Counted from the stretch's first letter, positions 15,607-24,772 are shown. The stretch: DNA of 39,637 bases from Candidatus Dadabacteria bacterium (GCA_026708565.1 JAPOUR010000015.1:1-39637); one strand, 5' to 3'. Made by a program: numbers and translations. The notes: generated by a model not told the origin, from the sequence alone.

Positions 15607-16151
15607 CTTTTTTTCAAACTCCTTTGCGCCCCGCGCAAAATTTCCTCCGCCCTGTCGGCGACGCGCTCCGGAGAGAGTCCGTCCGTCTCTATTATGAAAT
15701 CGGCATCCTCGTAAAAACTCGCGCGCGCGGCCAGAAGTTCCGCCGCCCTTGCGGCGGGGTCTTCAACCTTCAAAAGAGGCCTTGGGGCGTCAAGCGAAAC
15801 TCTCCGCATCAGGGTCTCAAGTTTCGCCTTCAAGTATATAACAACTCCGGCGCGTTCCATAGCGCGGCGGTTGCGCTCCGAGATCACCGCCCCGCCGCCC
15901 GTGGAAACAACCGCGGGACCGGCCGCCGAGCAAATCCCGACAAGCGCGGCGGACTCCGCCTCCCTGAACCCGTCTTCGCCGGACGATGAGAATATGTCTT
16001 CTATGCTCATGCCCTCCCGCAAGGCGATGAATTCGTCCAAATCGCGGAAACGCACACCCAGCCGCCGCGCGAGCGCGCGGCCCGCCGAGGTTTTTCCGGC
16101 TCCCATAAAACCGGTCAGGAAGATTTTTTCAGGAAGTTTTTCCGCCGCCAA
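15603..16151 (-). CDS. aroK: Shikimate kinase
   Basis: AroK phosphorylates shikimate with ATP in the aromatic amino-acid pathway. The protein has the P-loop GFMGAGKTSAG, the shikimate-binding region FRDLDEF, the STGGGAV loop and the lid RPLL motif. No ATG is available in front of the P-loop. I chose the TTG at 16151, which gives 182 residues (normal length) with AGAGG about 10 bases upstream. A farther TTG at 16196 would add 15 residues and increase the overlap with ribE. Both choices overlap ribE, whose stop is at 16129. Confidence 0.9.
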   Translation of the reverse strand: MAAEKLPEKIFLTGFMGAGKTSAGRALARRLGVRFRDLDEFIALREGMSIEDIFSSSGEDGFREAESAALVGICSAAGPAVVSTGGGAVISERNRRAMERAGVVIYLKAKLETLMRRVSLDAPRPLLKVEDPAARAAELLAARASFYEDADFIIETDGLSPERVADRAEEILRGAQRSLKKR

Positions 16152-16737
16152 AGACCGCCAGCCTCTCAATGTATTTTGCCACAATGTCGCACTCAAAATT
16201 TACCCCGCCGCCGACCGGAAGCGAGGAAAAAGTTGTATGCGACAGGGTGTGCGGAATGATGTTGACCGAAAAACCGGCATCCGTCACCTCGTTCACCGTC
16301 AGGCTCACGCCGTCCAGAGATATGCAGCCCTTGGGCGCGACATACCTCATAAAGCCGCCCGGAAGGGAAAACCAAAACTCCACCGAATTTCCGCGCGGCG
16401 TTCTCCCCGTTACCTTTCCCACCCCGTCTATGTGCCCCGTTACTATGTGGCCGCCCATCAGCCCGTCCGGACGCACAGACCTCTCAAGGTTGACCGTGTC
16501 GCCGCCGCCAACGGATGACATTGTGGTTTTTGAGACGGTCTCCTGCGACATCTGGCAGATAAACCCGCCGCCGCCCACAGACACCACCGTGAGGCAGACG
16601 CCGTTCACGGCGACACTTTCACCAATGGCGAGAGAGCCCGCATCCGTGGACAGCGGCCTTATGGATATCTCCGCGCCGCCGTCTCCGGAACGGACAAAAC
16701 CCACCGTCCCCGTGTCTTCAACTATCCCCGTGAACAT
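16129..16737 (-). CDS. ribE: Riboflavin synthase, alpha subunit
   Basis: The enzyme dismutates two lumazine molecules to riboflavin. The 202 residues form the two tandem lumazine-binding barrels, each with its signature: MFTGIVEDTG at the N terminus with VNGVCLTVV, and GGHIVTGHIDG (about 94-104) with LDGVSLTVNEV. It overlaps the lspA end by 16 bases upstream and aroK downstream. No FMN riboswitch is possible because it is internal to the operon. It is called ribE or ribC depending on the organism. Confidence 0.94.
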   Translation of the reverse strand: MFTGIVEDTGTVGFVRSGDGGAEISIRPLSTDAGSLAIGESVAVNGVCLTVVSVGGGGFICQMSQETVSKTTMSSVGGGDTVNLERSVRPDGLMGGHIVTGHIDGVGKVTGRTPRGNSVEFWFSLPGGFMRYVAPKGCISLDGVSLTVNEVTDAGFSVNIIPHTLSHTTFSSLPVGGGVNFECDIVAKYIERLAVFGGGKTS

Positions 16738-17198
16738 CGCGCCGTAAGCAAATCTACCACAAGCGCCGCCGCGCCCACAGTTATAAAAACATCGGCCATA
16801 TTGAACGCGGGCCAGCGCAACGATTCGCTTCCAAACCAGTGAACGCTGACAAAATCCGTAACACCGCCGAAAACCAGCCTTTCCACGGAGTTTCCAATCG
16901 CGCCGCCGGTTACCAGCCCCACTGCGAGCGCGTTTGCCCCGCGCCTGAGAAACAGCACGGCAAAAACCCCCGCAAGCACAAGGGCGGAAACATGAAGAAA
17001 AAGGCGGGGGAAATCCCCCAGTTCCTGAAACAGCCCGAACGCTATTCCCGCGTTTGTGTGGCGGACAATATCAACAAAGGGCAGAACCTCATGGCGCGCC
17101 CCGGTCGCCACGGCGGTGATGACGGCAGACTTTACCGCAAGGTCAACGCATGCGGCGGAAACAGTCGCAACCAGAAAACGCCCCCGCAAAACGGCCAT
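16722..17198 (-). CDS. lspA: Lipoprotein signal peptidase
   Basis: LspA cleaves the signal peptide of lipoproteins after Lgt has modified the Cys. The 158-residue protein has four hydrophobic helices and the family motifs: the VDLAVKS Asp, TNAGIAFGLF (about 48-57), GGAIGNSVERLVFGGVTDFV with catalytic Asp115, and FNMADVFI with catalytic Asp136. The ERL in GNSVERL replaces the common DRL, a conservative change. I chose the ATG at 17198, which shares its A with the msrB TGA (TGATG) and gives the usual length. Lgt is encoded separately at 1936. Confidence 0.93.
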   Translation of the reverse strand: MAVLRGRFLVATVSAACVDLAVKSAVITAVATGARHEVLPFVDIVRHTNAGIAFGLFQELGDFPRLFLHVSALVLAGVFAVLFLRRGANALAVGLVTGGAIGNSVERLVFGGVTDFVSVHWFGSESLRWPAFNMADVFITVGAAALVVDLLTARCSRG

Positions 17199-17731
17199 CA
17201 GAAACCCCGCTTCTTTTCCCTCTCGTGAAACAGGCACACGGAGTTCACGCAGTAACGTTTCCCCGTGGGGCGGGGGCCGTCATTAAAGACATGCCCGAGA
17301 TGAGCGCCGCAACGGGCGCACACTATTTCCGTGCGCAACATGCCGAAAGAGCGGTCTTCCTTGTAGGCGACCGCGCCTTCTCTTATTGGACGCCAAAAAC
17401 TGGGCCAGCCCGTGCGGGAGTTGTATTTGTGTTCGGAGGAAAAAAGCGGCAGGCCGCAACTTGAGCACTTGTATATTCCGGCCTCGTAAAAACGGTCATA
17501 TTTTCCGCTGAAAGCCCGCTCCGTTCCCCCGCTCCTGCAAACCCTGAAACGGCGGGGCGAGAGAACTTCGCGCCAGTAGTCCGTGGTTTTAGACCGCCAG
17601 TCAACGCGGTCCGCATCAACTCCGTCAAGGTGGACGGGATGGCTTTCGGTGTGGGAGGTATGCGCCCGGCAGACGGAAAACGCCGTGAAAACAAGCGCAA
17701 AAGCAAGCGCAAAGATCCGCGGCGCGCTCAA
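17198..17731 (-). CDS. msrB: Secreted peptide-methionine (R)-S-oxide reductase
   Basis: MsrB reduces the R form of methionine sulfoxide in proteins. A signal peptide (about 1-23, ending SVCRA) puts it in the periplasm. The MsrB domain shows the zinc Cys pairs CSSC (about 93-96) and CARC (about 138-141), RTGWPSFW (about 106-113), LGHVFNDGP and the catalytic Cys in KRYCVNS. The start is a TTG in a TTGA overlap with the greA stop. The inner-operon position next to lspA and degP groups it with envelope maintenance functions. Confidence 0.92.
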   Translation of the reverse strand: MSAPRIFALAFALVFTAFSVCRAHTSHTESHPVHLDGVDADRVDWRSKTTDYWREVLSPRRFRVCRSGGTERAFSGKYDRFYEAGIYKCSSCGLPLFSSEHKYNSRTGWPSFWRPIREGAVAYKEDRSFGMLRTEIVCARCGAHLGHVFNDGPRPTGKRYCVNSVCLFHEREKKRGF

Positions 17732-18210
17732 TCTATCCCCGCTACAATGAGGTCTCTGACTCCTCCGGGAGTCGTCACCCGGACTTCATCATCAACCTGT
17801 TTTCCCACAAGCGCCCTGCCAATGGGCGAAGTGACGGAAATAAGGCCATTGTCCGGGTCGGTCTCGTCCGGGCCGACGAGCTGGTATCTGGTCTCATCCC
17901 CCGTCTCAACATCTTCAACCGTAACGGTGAGGCCGAAAACCACCTTGTCTCTGTTCTTTATCTGGGCGGGGTCTATGATTTCCGCAAGGCTGATTTTCGC
18001 CTCAAGATCCTGTATTCTGCCCTCAACCATTGACTGCTTGTTCTTCGCCGTTTCATACTCGGCGTTTTCGGACAGGTCTCCCAGACTGCGCGCGTATTGA
18101 ATCTGCTTTATGACCTCTGGGCGCTCAACATTTTTGAGATGCTCAAGTTCACGTTTGAGTTTTTCGTAACCGCCCGGCGTTATGGGAACTCTTTCAGCCA
18201 TTTCAATCAA
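17728..18210 (-). CDS. greA: Transcription elongation factor GreA
   Basis: GreA rescues backtracked RNA polymerase by stimulating transcript cleavage. The 160-residue protein has the normal layout: MAERVPITPGGYEKLKRELEHLKN, a two-helix coiled coil with acidic tip residues (ARSLGDLSENAEYETAK, about 43-59), then an FKBP-like C-terminal domain with SPIGRALVGKQVDDEV. It lies 30 bases downstream of carB, and its stop overlaps the msrB TTG start. The carB-greA pairing is a known arrangement in some lineages. Confidence 0.95.
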   Translation of the reverse strand: MIEMAERVPITPGGYEKLKRELEHLKNVERPEVIKQIQYARSLGDLSENAEYETAKNKQSMVEGRIQDLEAKISLAEIIDPAQIKNRDKVVFGLTVTVEDVETGDETRYQLVGPDETDPDNGLISVTSPIGRALVGKQVDDEVRVTTPGGVRDLIVAGID

Positions 18211-18240
18211 ACCTCTCCATACACTCTATAGAATAGCGCC

Positions 18241-21200
18241 TTAATTCTCAAAATCCTGCAACGCGACCACCGAGAGCCCCTCTCCCGACACCATCTCCGC
18301 TATCGCGCCCGCCGCCGCCCGCGCGCCCTCAACGGTGGTGAAATAGGCGATGGAGTTCATAAGGGAGGTGCGCCGGATTGAGAACGATTGAAGCACCTGC
18401 TCTTTGCCCGTCGTGGTGTTGATGACGAGTTGGATGCCGCCGTTTTTGAGAAGGTCAACAATGTTGGGACGCCCCTCTTTGACTTTCTTGACCGCAGAGC
18501 ACGAAACGCCGCATGAGGAAAGAAACCGCGCCGTGCCCGCCGTGGCGGCAATTTCAAAACCCGCGCTCTCAAGACGCCGGGCAATGTCAGCGAGGGCGTC
18601 GTTTTTGTCTTCGTCCCGAACGCTTATAAACGCCGTTCCCGAAACGGGAAGCGGGTTTCCCGCAGCGATTTGAGACTTCGCAAAAGCCCTGTCGCCGTCC
18701 TCATCCATGCCCATAACCTCGCCCGTGGATTTCATCTCCGGGCCCAGTATGGTGTCCACTCCGGGGAAACGCGCAAACGGGAAAACGGACTCTTTGACGC
18801 AAAACATCCGGGGCGCGGTCTCCTTTGCGAGGCCCGCCTCCTCAAGGGTCATGCCGGACATGACGCGCGTCGCCACCTTGGCAAGCGGCACTCCGATTGC
18901 CTTGCTGACAAACGGCACGGTTCTGCTTGCGCGCGGGTTGACCTCAATGATGAAAACCTCCCCGCCGCGCACGGCGAACTGGACGTTTACAAGCCCGCGA
19001 ACACCCAGCGCAAGCGCGAGCGCCTTTGTCTGCGCCGTTATTTCGCGGGCGGTGTCTTCGCTCATCGCCACCGGAGGCGTAATCATCGCGCTGTCGCCGG
19101 AGTGAACTCCCGCCTCCTCTATGTGCTCCATTATCGCGCCGACCACAACATTTTTGCCGTCGCAAACGGCGTCCACATCCACCTCGCCGGAGTGTTTCAT
19201 AAATTCGTCTATAAGTATGGGGCGGTTCGGTGAAACCTTTGCCGCCTCGTTTATGTAGCGCACAAGGTCGCGCTCTTTATAGACTATTTCCATCGCCCTG
19301 CCGCCAAGCACGTAGGAGGGGCGCACCACCACGGGGTAGCCGATCTCCGCCGCCTTGCGTGCCGCGTCTTCGGGGCTTTTTGCTATCGCGCCGCCGGGCT
19401 GTTTGAGACCCAGTTGTGAAACCAGTTCATTGAACCGCTCCCTGTCTTCGGCAAGGTCTATGCTGTCGGGAGGAGTTCCCATTATTTTCACGCCGCGCTT
19501 CTCAAGCGGGACGGCAAGGTTGAGCGGCGTCTGCCCGCCGAAATTGACGATAACGCCTTCGGGCTTTTCCCTGTCAATAATTGACAGCACATCCTCAAAC
19601 GTCAGCGGCTCAAAATAAAGGCGGTCGGAGGTGTCGTAATCCGTGCTCACGGTTTCGGGATTGCAATTAACCATTATGGTTTCATACCCGCGCTCCTTCA
19701 TCGCCATTGCCGCGTGAACGCAACAGTAGTCAAACTCTATGCCCTGCCCTATTCTGTTGGGCCCGCCGCCGAGAATCATCACCTTTTTTGAATCGCCGGG
19801 CGGGGCCTCGCTCCGGCTGTCGTAGGTTGAGTAAAGATACGGCGTGTAGGATTCAAACTCCGCGGCGCAGGTGTCAACCATTTTATAGGAGGGAAGTATT
19901 CCGAGCCTCGCGCGTTCGTCTCTGACCTCATCTTCGGTTATGCCGACAAGCGAAGCGATGGCGACATCGGAAAAGCCCTTTTCCTTGGACTCTCTCAGGA
20001 CATCCGGGGGCGGCGGCGAACCGGCATGTTTTTTGATAACGTTTTCCTGCTCAACAATTTGGGCAATGTTGCGGATAAACCACGGGTCTATGGAGGAAAA
20101 GCGGTGGATTTCATCCTGCCCGAAGCCGAGGCGCAATGCGTCCGCAACGAGCCACAAACGGTTCGGCCCCGGTGTGCCGAGGCCCTGCCTCACCTGTTCG
20201 GGGTCGCCGGAAACCGGCTCAAAAAAGGCGCGGTCGGCCTCAAGAGACCTCATCGCCTTTTGCAGCGACTCCTTGAAAGTTCTGCCAATCGCCATTGCCT
20301 CGCCGACTGATTTCATCTGGGTCGTGAGAACCGAAGACGCGTCCGGAAATTTCTCAAAGGCAAACCGGGGAATTTTAGTAACAACATAGTCTATTGCGGG
20401 CTCAAACGAGGCGGGAGTGTATCGCGTTATGTCGTTTGATATTTCGTCAAGCGTGTATCCCACGGCTAATTTGGCGGCGATTTTCGCTATGGGGAAACCG
20501 GTCGCCTTTGAGGCGAGCGCGGAGCTTCTTGAAACGCGCGGGTTCATTTCAATAACAACAAATTCGCCGTTTTCGGGGTTAACGGCGAACTGTATGTTTG
20601 AGCCGCCCGTGTCAACTCCTATCTCCCTGATGATTGCGACGGACGCGTCTCTGAGGGATTGATACTCTTTGTCCGTAAGCGTCTGCGCGGGCGCGACCGT
20701 TATGCTGTCTCCGGTGTGAACCCCCATGGGGTCAAGGTTTTCAATGGAGCAGATAATGACCACGTTGTCTTTGAGGTCTCTCATTACCTCAAGTTCAAAC
20801 TCTTTCCATCCTAAAACGGACTCTTCAATCAGGATTTCGCTTATGGGGCTGGAATCAAGCCCCGCCCCGGCGTAGTCGGGGAATTCCTCTCTGTTGTAGG
20901 CGATGCTGCCGCCGCTGCCGCCGAGGGTGAAGGAAGACCGGATAATTGCCGGAAAGCCAATCTCCTCAACCACGTCCCACGCCTCGCGCATGTTGTGGGC
21001 GAGGCCGCTTTTCGGCGTCCGCAGACCGATACTCAAAACGGCTTCCTTGAACTGTTCCCTGCTTTCCGCCTTGTTTATGGCGTCAAGGTTTGCCCCGATG
21101 AGTTTGACTCCGAACTTTTCAAGGGTTCCGTCTGCGGCAAGCGCAACGGCCGTATTGAGCGCCGTCTGGCCGCCGAGGGTGGGCAGAAGGGCGTCCGGGC

Positions 21201-21444
21201 GTTCTTTTTCAATGATCTTTGCAACGGTTTTCGGCTCTATCGGCTCTATGTAGGTGCGGTCGGCCACCGAGGGGTCGGTCATTATGGTGGCGGGATTGCT
21301 GTTGACGAGGATGGTTTTGTATCCGTCGCTTCTGAGCGCTTTGCACGCCTGAGTGCCGGAGTAGTCAAACTCGCACGCCTGACCGATAACTATCGGGCCG
21401 GAGCCGATTAGCAGTATGCTTTGTATATCCGTTCGTTTGGGCAT
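18241..21444 (-). CDS. carB: Carbamoyl-phosphate synthase, large subunit
   Basis: CarB makes carbamoyl phosphate from glutamine-derived ammonia, bicarbonate and two ATP, for pyrimidine and arginine synthesis. The 1067-residue protein is complete. It has two homologous ATP-grasp halves, each with a GGGPNRIGQ or GSGPIVIGQ nucleotide loop (about 13-21 and about 560), [11 protein letters not shown] and [11 protein letters not shown], and ATP-grasp ends [16 protein letters not shown] and [16 protein letters not shown]. An allosteric MGS-like domain lies at the C terminus (about 935-1067). It heads the seven-gene minus-strand block. The small subunit carA is not in this window. Confidence 0.97.
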   Translation of the reverse strand: MPKRTDIQSILLIGSGPIVIGQACEFDYSGTQACKALRSDGYKTILVNSNPATIMTDPSVADRTYIEPIEPKTVAKIIEKERPDALLPTLGGQTALNTAVALAADGTLEKFGVKLIGANLDAINKAESREQFKEAVLSIGLRTPKSGLAHNMREAWDVVEEIGFPAIIRSSFTLGGSGGSIAYNREEFPDYAGAGLDSSPISEILIEESVLGWKEFELEVMRDLKDNVVIICSIENLDPMGVHTGDSITVAPAQTLTDKEYQSLRDASVAIIREIGVDTGGSNIQFAVNPENGEFVVIEMNPRVSRSSALASKATGFPIAKIAAKLAVGYTLDEISNDITRYTPASFEPAIDYVVTKIPRFAFEKFPDASSVLTTQMKSVGEAMAIGRTFKESLQKAMRSLEADRAFFEPVSGDPEQVRQGLGTPGPNRLWLVADALRLGFGQDEIHRFSSIDPWFIRNIAQIVEQENVIKKHAGSPPPPDVLRESKEKGFSDVAIASLVGITEDEVRDERARLGILPSYKMVDTCAAEFESYTPYLYSTYDSRSEAPPGDSKKVMILGGGPNRIGQGIEFDYCCVHAAMAMKERGYETIMVNCNPETVSTDYDTSDRLYFEPLTFEDVLSIIDREKPEGVIVNFGGQTPLNLAVPLEKRGVKIMGTPPDSIDLAEDRERFNELVSQLGLKQPGGAIAKSPEDAARKAAEIGYPVVVRPSYVLGGRAMEIVYKERDLVRYINEAAKVSPNRPILIDEFMKHSGEVDVDAVCDGKNVVVGAIMEHIEEAGVHSGDSAMITPPVAMSEDTAREITAQTKALALALGVRGLVNVQFAVRGGEVFIIEVNPRASRTVPFVSKAIGVPLAKVATRVMSGMTLEEAGLAKETAPRMFCVKESVFPFARFPGVDTILGPEMKSTGEVMGMDEDGDRAFAKSQIAAGNPLPVSGTAFISVRDEDKNDALADIARRLESAGFEIAATAGTARFLSSCGVSCSAVKKVKEGRPNIVDLLKNGGIQLVINTTTGKEQVLQSFSIRRTSLMNSIAYFTTVEGARAAAGAIAEMVSGEGLSVVALQDFEN

Positions 21445-21560
21445 GGGAGATTGGGGGTTAGTTTATAATGAACGGGAAGGGGCGCAAGGGGAGAGAATCA
21501 CTTTCTTCATTTCTTGCTTCCCTTTCAGTGCTACGGTTGATTACTAATTGAAATCAGCGC

Positions 21561-21596
21561 TTGCAAGGTGTCAGAAACTCGCCTATATTTCTGACA
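21561..21596 (+). promoter_or_regulatory. AbiE promoter with overlapping operator
   Basis: TTGCAA (21561-21566), a 17-base spacer and TATATT (21584-21589) place the transcription start at about 21596, the A of the abiEi ATG. A perfect 9-bp inverted repeat TGTCAGAAA (21569-21577) / TTTCTGACA (21588-21596) spans the spacer, -10 box and start. AbiEi-type antitoxins are known to repress their own promoter at inverted repeats, so this is the likely operator. The mRNA would be leaderless. Confidence 0.65.
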
Positions 21597-22189
21597 TGAC
21601 AAGCATTAGCAACCAAATTCTGGCCCATGTCGGCGGATTGCCCGAAGGGGCGCCCGTCGCGGCCAAAAGCCTGCTCCATCTCGGCAAACGCGCTGCGGTG
21701 GATCAGGCCCTGTCGCGCCTTGCAAGGCGCGGGCGGTTGATTCGCGCCGGGCGGGGGCTTTATTTCCGTCCGGTCTCAACCCGCTTCGGCAAGCGGCCTC
21801 CCTCGGTGGAACTGGCAATCCGTGCGCTGGCCCGGCAGTGCGGAGAGGTCATCGTGTCCGGCGGCGCAGCCGCTGCAAACAATCTCGGACTTACAACTCA
21901 GGTGCCGGTGCGGTATATCTATCTGACATCGGGGCGCAGCCGCGAGATGAGCCTCGGCGGGCAGATTGTGGAACTCCGGCACGCTCCCCGCTGGCAACTG
22001 GCTTTGGCTGGTCGTCCCGCCGGGCAGGCGGTCCGCGCGCTGGCTTGGTTAGGCCCGGAGGAAACCGGCGCGGCGCTTGAAAAACTGAAGCGCGTCCTCC
22101 CCTCCTCCGCTTTTAAGGAACTGGTTGCCGCCACACCGCAACTGCCGACATGGTTGGCCTTGAGTGTCAACAAGGTGGCGCATGGCTGA
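21596..22189 (+). CDS. abiEi: AbiEi-like antitoxin (DUF6088 type)
   Basis: The 197-residue protein is the antitoxin and autorepressor of a type IV toxin-antitoxin pair. Its N terminus is a winged helix (about 5-60; ALSRLARRGRLIRAGRGLYF is the recognition-wing part). The C-terminal domain has SGGAAAANNLGLTTQVP and YLTSGRSRE, as in DUF6088/AbiEi proteins. I chose the ATG at 21596, where promoter geometry predicts transcription to begin; an upstream TTG at 21548 would put the promoter inside the gene. It overlaps the toxin gene by 8 bases. Composition is GC-rich, so the pair may be long resident. Confidence 0.85.
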   Translation: MTSISNQILAHVGGLPEGAPVAAKSLLHLGKRAAVDQALSRLARRGRLIRAGRGLYFRPVSTRFGKRPPSVELAIRALARQCGEVIVSGGAAAANNLGLTTQVPVRYIYLTSGRSREMSLGGQIVELRHAPRWQLALAGRPAGQAVRALAWLGPEETGAALEKLKRVLPSSAFKELVAATPQLPTWLALSVNKVAHG

Positions 22190-23195
22190 GAGATTCATGG
22201 GTTTGTCCGCGAGGAGTCGGCGTAATGCGCTGGAAGTCGCGGCTACGAAGTCCGGACGGCCCGCTCACTTGCTTGAAAAGGATGTTTGGGTTGTTTGGGC
22301 GTTGCAAACCCTTTTTGAATCGCCGTTTGGAGAACATCTGGTTTTCAAGGGCGGCACATCTTTGTCCAAAGCGCATAATGTAATCAAGCGTTTTTCGGAA
22401 GATGTGGATATTACCTATGACATTCGGAAAATTATTCCGGACTTGATAGGCGCAGATGGTGAGGCGCTACCTAAAACGGGCAGTCAAGAGAAGCGCTGGT
22501 CCAAAGAAATTCGGAAACGTCTGCCGGATTGGGTTACAGGGTCTGTGCAACCGCAGATAGACCGAACCATTCGTCAAGAAGAACTAAATGCTACGACGAG
22601 CGCGGAAAATGACAAACTGTTTATCAAATACAAACCTGCAATAGCCGGGTCAAATTATGTTGCCCCTCGGGTAATGCTTGAATTCGGGGCGCGCTCAACA
22701 GGCGAACCGGCGAGTGTTCATGGAGTAACTTGTGATGCCGCCGACTTGCTTGATGACGGGCTGGTATTCCCAATTGCGCGTCCCAATACGATGAAAGCGG
22801 AGCGCACTTTCTGGGAAAAAGCCACGGCGATTCACGTCTACTGCCTTCAAAAGAGACTCAGAGGAAAACGCTTCTCGCGGCACTTTTACGACCTTGTCAA
22901 ACTGGATGATGCGGGTATCGCTGACTCCGCAATAAGTGACAGGGATTTAGCCCGGAGTGTTGCAAAGCACAAGAGCGTATTTTTTGCTGAAAAGGGAGAT
23001 GATGGCAAGATCATTGATTACGAGGCCGCTGTTAGTGGAGGGCTGTGCCTTGTGCCGAAAGGCGCTGCGAGAGACAGTTTGAGAGAGGACTACGAAGATA
23101 TGATTGATGACGGTTTATTATGGGAAGAAGTTGAGGATTTTGAAAGTCTTTTGGATCATTGTTCAAGTATCGTTGCCCGTGCCAATGGTAGGTGA
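22182..23195 (+). CDS. abiEii: AbiEii/AbiGii-family nucleotidyltransferase toxin
   Basis: The 337-residue toxin belongs to the DNA polymerase-beta-like nucleotidyltransferases. Motif FKGGTSLSKAHNVIKRFSEDVDITYD (about 61-86) contains the GGTSLSK nucleotide loop and the metal-binding D-x-D. Family members such as AbiEii and MenT transfer nucleotides to targets including tRNA 3' ends, stopping growth and aborting phage infection. Thus it should be kept silent by AbiEi without direct protein binding. The ATG at 22182 lies inside the antitoxin's last codons; an in-frame ATG at 22164 is less likely. Confidence 0.88.
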   Translation: MAERFMGLSARSRRNALEVAATKSGRPAHLLEKDVWVVWALQTLFESPFGEHLVFKGGTSLSKAHNVIKRFSEDVDITYDIRKIIPDLIGADGEALPKTGSQEKRWSKEIRKRLPDWVTGSVQPQIDRTIRQEELNATTSAENDKLFIKYKPAIAGSNYVAPRVMLEFGARSTGEPASVHGVTCDAADLLDDGLVFPIARPNTMKAERTFWEKATAIHVYCLQKRLRGKRFSRHFYDLVKLDDAGIADSAISDRDLARSVAKHKSVFFAEKGDDGKIIDYEAAVSGGLCLVPKGAARDSLREDYEDMIDDGLLWEEVEDFESLLDHCSSIVARANGR

Positions 23196-23238
23196 ATATA
23201 GACCTCTCCCGTCATTCCGAGCGATCCAGAGAGGGCAA

Positions 23239-23250
23239 GGGGAATTCCCC
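23239..23250. repeat. 12-bp perfect palindrome before the ankyrin-nuclease gene
   Basis: GGGGAATTCCCC lies in the 125-base gap between the abiEii stop and the ankyrin-nuclease ATG. It could be a protein-binding site or part of a dispersed intergenic element; the surrounding CGTCATTCCGAGC text is reminiscent of such elements. Its role is unknown. Confidence 0.4.
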
Positions 23251-23320
23251 GTTGACAGAAACGGCTGTTACTATTAGGTTTTCCGCCATTCAATTAAACA
23301 ATGACAGGAGTGGGCGAGAG

Positions 23321-24262
23321 ATGGAAAAAATAGCAAGCGATGATAGGAAAACGGCGTTGATACGGGCGGCAGAGGATGGCGATACCAAAGCAATATGGGA
23401 ATCACTGGAAGCAGGGGCGGATATAGAGGAAACAGAAGATAATAAAGGCTGGACACCTCTAATGCGGGTAGCGGCTGACGGAAACACTAAAGCAATACTG
23501 GCATTGCTGGAAGCGGGAGCAGACATAGAAGCAAGGGATAGATACGGCGGGACGGCTCTGATGAAGGCAGTGAAAAAAGGACATACCAAAGCAATAAGGG
23601 TATTGGTAGAAGCAGGGGCGGATATAGAAACGAGGCATAATGGTGGTTGGACGGCTTTTGACCTGTGGAAAGAGAGAGAGGAAAATGAGAGAAAAAATCA
23701 GGTGGCACTGATGTCGGCCTTTGGACTGGGGGAAGAGAAAGGGAAGAGACAGGAGATATCAAACTTACTCAGGCCAACAAGTCTAAGAGGTGACAAAACA
23801 AATATCGACAAATCTTACATAAAAGTGGATGACTCGAACGCTCATAGAGTTTCTTTCTCTACAGAAGCGGAGTTGGAAAATTTTCTTTGTTCACATTGGG
23901 AGAACACTGTCTTTGGCAAGGGCTTTGACATTTACAGAGACACGGAAGGGCGAAGCGGTAAGCAATACCCTACAGACTTGGAAGAACGGATTGATATTCT
24001 TGCTATAAGCAAAGACAGAAAAACCTTTCTTGTAGTTGAACTGAAAGTGAGCAAAGCCCCCGATACCGTTGTCGCGCAATGCCAGCGCTACATTGGCTTT
24101 GTCAAAGAGAAATTGGCAAAGAAGAGTCAGGTAGTCCGAGGCGTAATAATCGCCACAGAAAAAGACAAGAAGGTGGAAAGATCCTTGTCAGAAGTGTCTA
24201 ACATTGACTTCTGCACATACAAGATTGACTATGGGGCTGTTCATCTTGAGAAGGTTGAGTAA
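23321..24262 (+). CDS. Ankyrin repeat protein fused to a PD-(D/E)XK nuclease domain
   Basis: The 313-residue protein has three to four ankyrin repeats (about 10-115; GWTPLMRVAADGNTKAILAL). A Lys/Glu-rich linker runs to ISNLLRP (about 146-152), followed by a restriction-endonuclease-like domain (about 180-310). That domain shows a helix Glu in TEAELENFL (181-189), Asp225 in ERIDILAIS, Glu240-Leu-Lys242 in LVVELKVSK and Gln253 in VVAQCQRY. This is the D-x14-E-x-K plus Q pattern of DUF91/NucS-like nucleases. I chose the ATG at 23321; the reading upstream is an intergenic element. It is 126 bases downstream of the AbiE toxin. DNA cleavage guided by an ankyrin-bound partner is an inference. Confidence 0.85.
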   Translation: MEKIASDDRKTALIRAAEDGDTKAIWESLEAGADIEETEDNKGWTPLMRVAADGNTKAILALLEAGADIEARDRYGGTALMKAVKKGHTKAIRVLVEAGADIETRHNGGWTAFDLWKEREENERKNQVALMSAFGLGEEKGKRQEISNLLRPTSLRGDKTNIDKSYIKVDDSNAHRVSFSTEAELENFLCSHWENTVFGKGFDIYRDTEGRSGKQYPTDLEERIDILAISKDRKTFLVVELKVSKAPDTVVAQCQRYIGFVKEKLAKKSQVVRGVIIATEKDKKVERSLSEVSNIDFCTYKIDYGAVHLEKVE

Positions 24263-24309
24263 GAATCTTCTTACTGCCTATAACATTCGATGCCTAACCC
24301 GCTACGCTG

Positions 24310-24504
24310 TTACAAATCATGAAGTTCCGTAACAGCATTCATGTAACTTTCACAATCGCCATCTCTCTTGTAACTTTTGCCACCTCTTTTGTAGATTGTG
24401 CCGTCCTTTGCCATACCATATATTACTTTGCTCAACCGTATCAAACCTGATTTGCTACAGAATTTTCTCAGGTCCGTTATCTTATATACTAATGCTTTAT
24501 TCAT
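24310..24504 (-). CDS. Small protein, possibly winged helix
   Basis: This 64-residue, AT-rich gene has an excellent AAGGAG ribosome-binding site 8 bases before the ATG at 24504. The sequence YKITDLRKFCSKSGLIRL, then a helix (SKVIYGMAKDGTIYKRG) and KSYK, reads like a helix-turn-helix followed by a two-strand wing (DGTIYKRGGKSYK). That suggests a small DNA-binding regulator. No family can be named with certainty. It is convergent with the ankyrin-nuclease gene, with 47 bases between stops, and divergent from the HEPN-like gene, so it could regulate either. The ATG was preferred over an upstream start because of the ribosome-binding site. Confidence 0.6.
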   Translation of the reverse strand: MNKALVYKITDLRKFCSKSGLIRLSKVIYGMAKDGTIYKRGGKSYKRDGDCESYMNAVTELHDL

Positions 24505-24635
24505 TATAAATTCTCCTTGAATCACCCACCTATGCGATGTATGACTCATCTCTAAATTAAGCACGGACAGCCACTTGTCAAGAAGAAGTGCCAACACTTA
24601 CTTTCAAGTAGGGCTTACTCTGCTCAAAAAATTTC

Positions 24636-24772
24636 TGTCCCACCCCCTCTGGATTCCTTGTCGGAGCAAGGAATGACGTAAAGGTGGCTCCGCTACCACC
24701 GGATTTCACCCCGTCTGACCCGCAAAAAGCGATTTCAGAAAGAAGGCTTCAACCATTCGGGAGAGTAGCAGT
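24636..24772 (+). repeat. Extended dispersed repeat, copy 2
   Basis: The 32-bp hairpin repeat at 24646-24677 is identical to the copy at 7299-7330. Beyond it, similarity to copy 3 resumes, with both copies sharing GATTTCAGAA-like text, CTTCAACCATTC and GAGTAGCAGT. The whole 137-base element ends 62 bases before the HEPN-like gene. Apart from this repeat and the promoter at 24785-24814, I see nothing in 24505-24834. Confidence 0.75.

Noticed and set aside
23192-23320. N-terminal extension of the ankyrin-nuclease protein beginning MNIDLSRHSERS
   Set aside because: The text is the translation of an intergenic repeat-like element containing the 12-bp palindrome. The ankyrin fold starts after the ATG at 23321.
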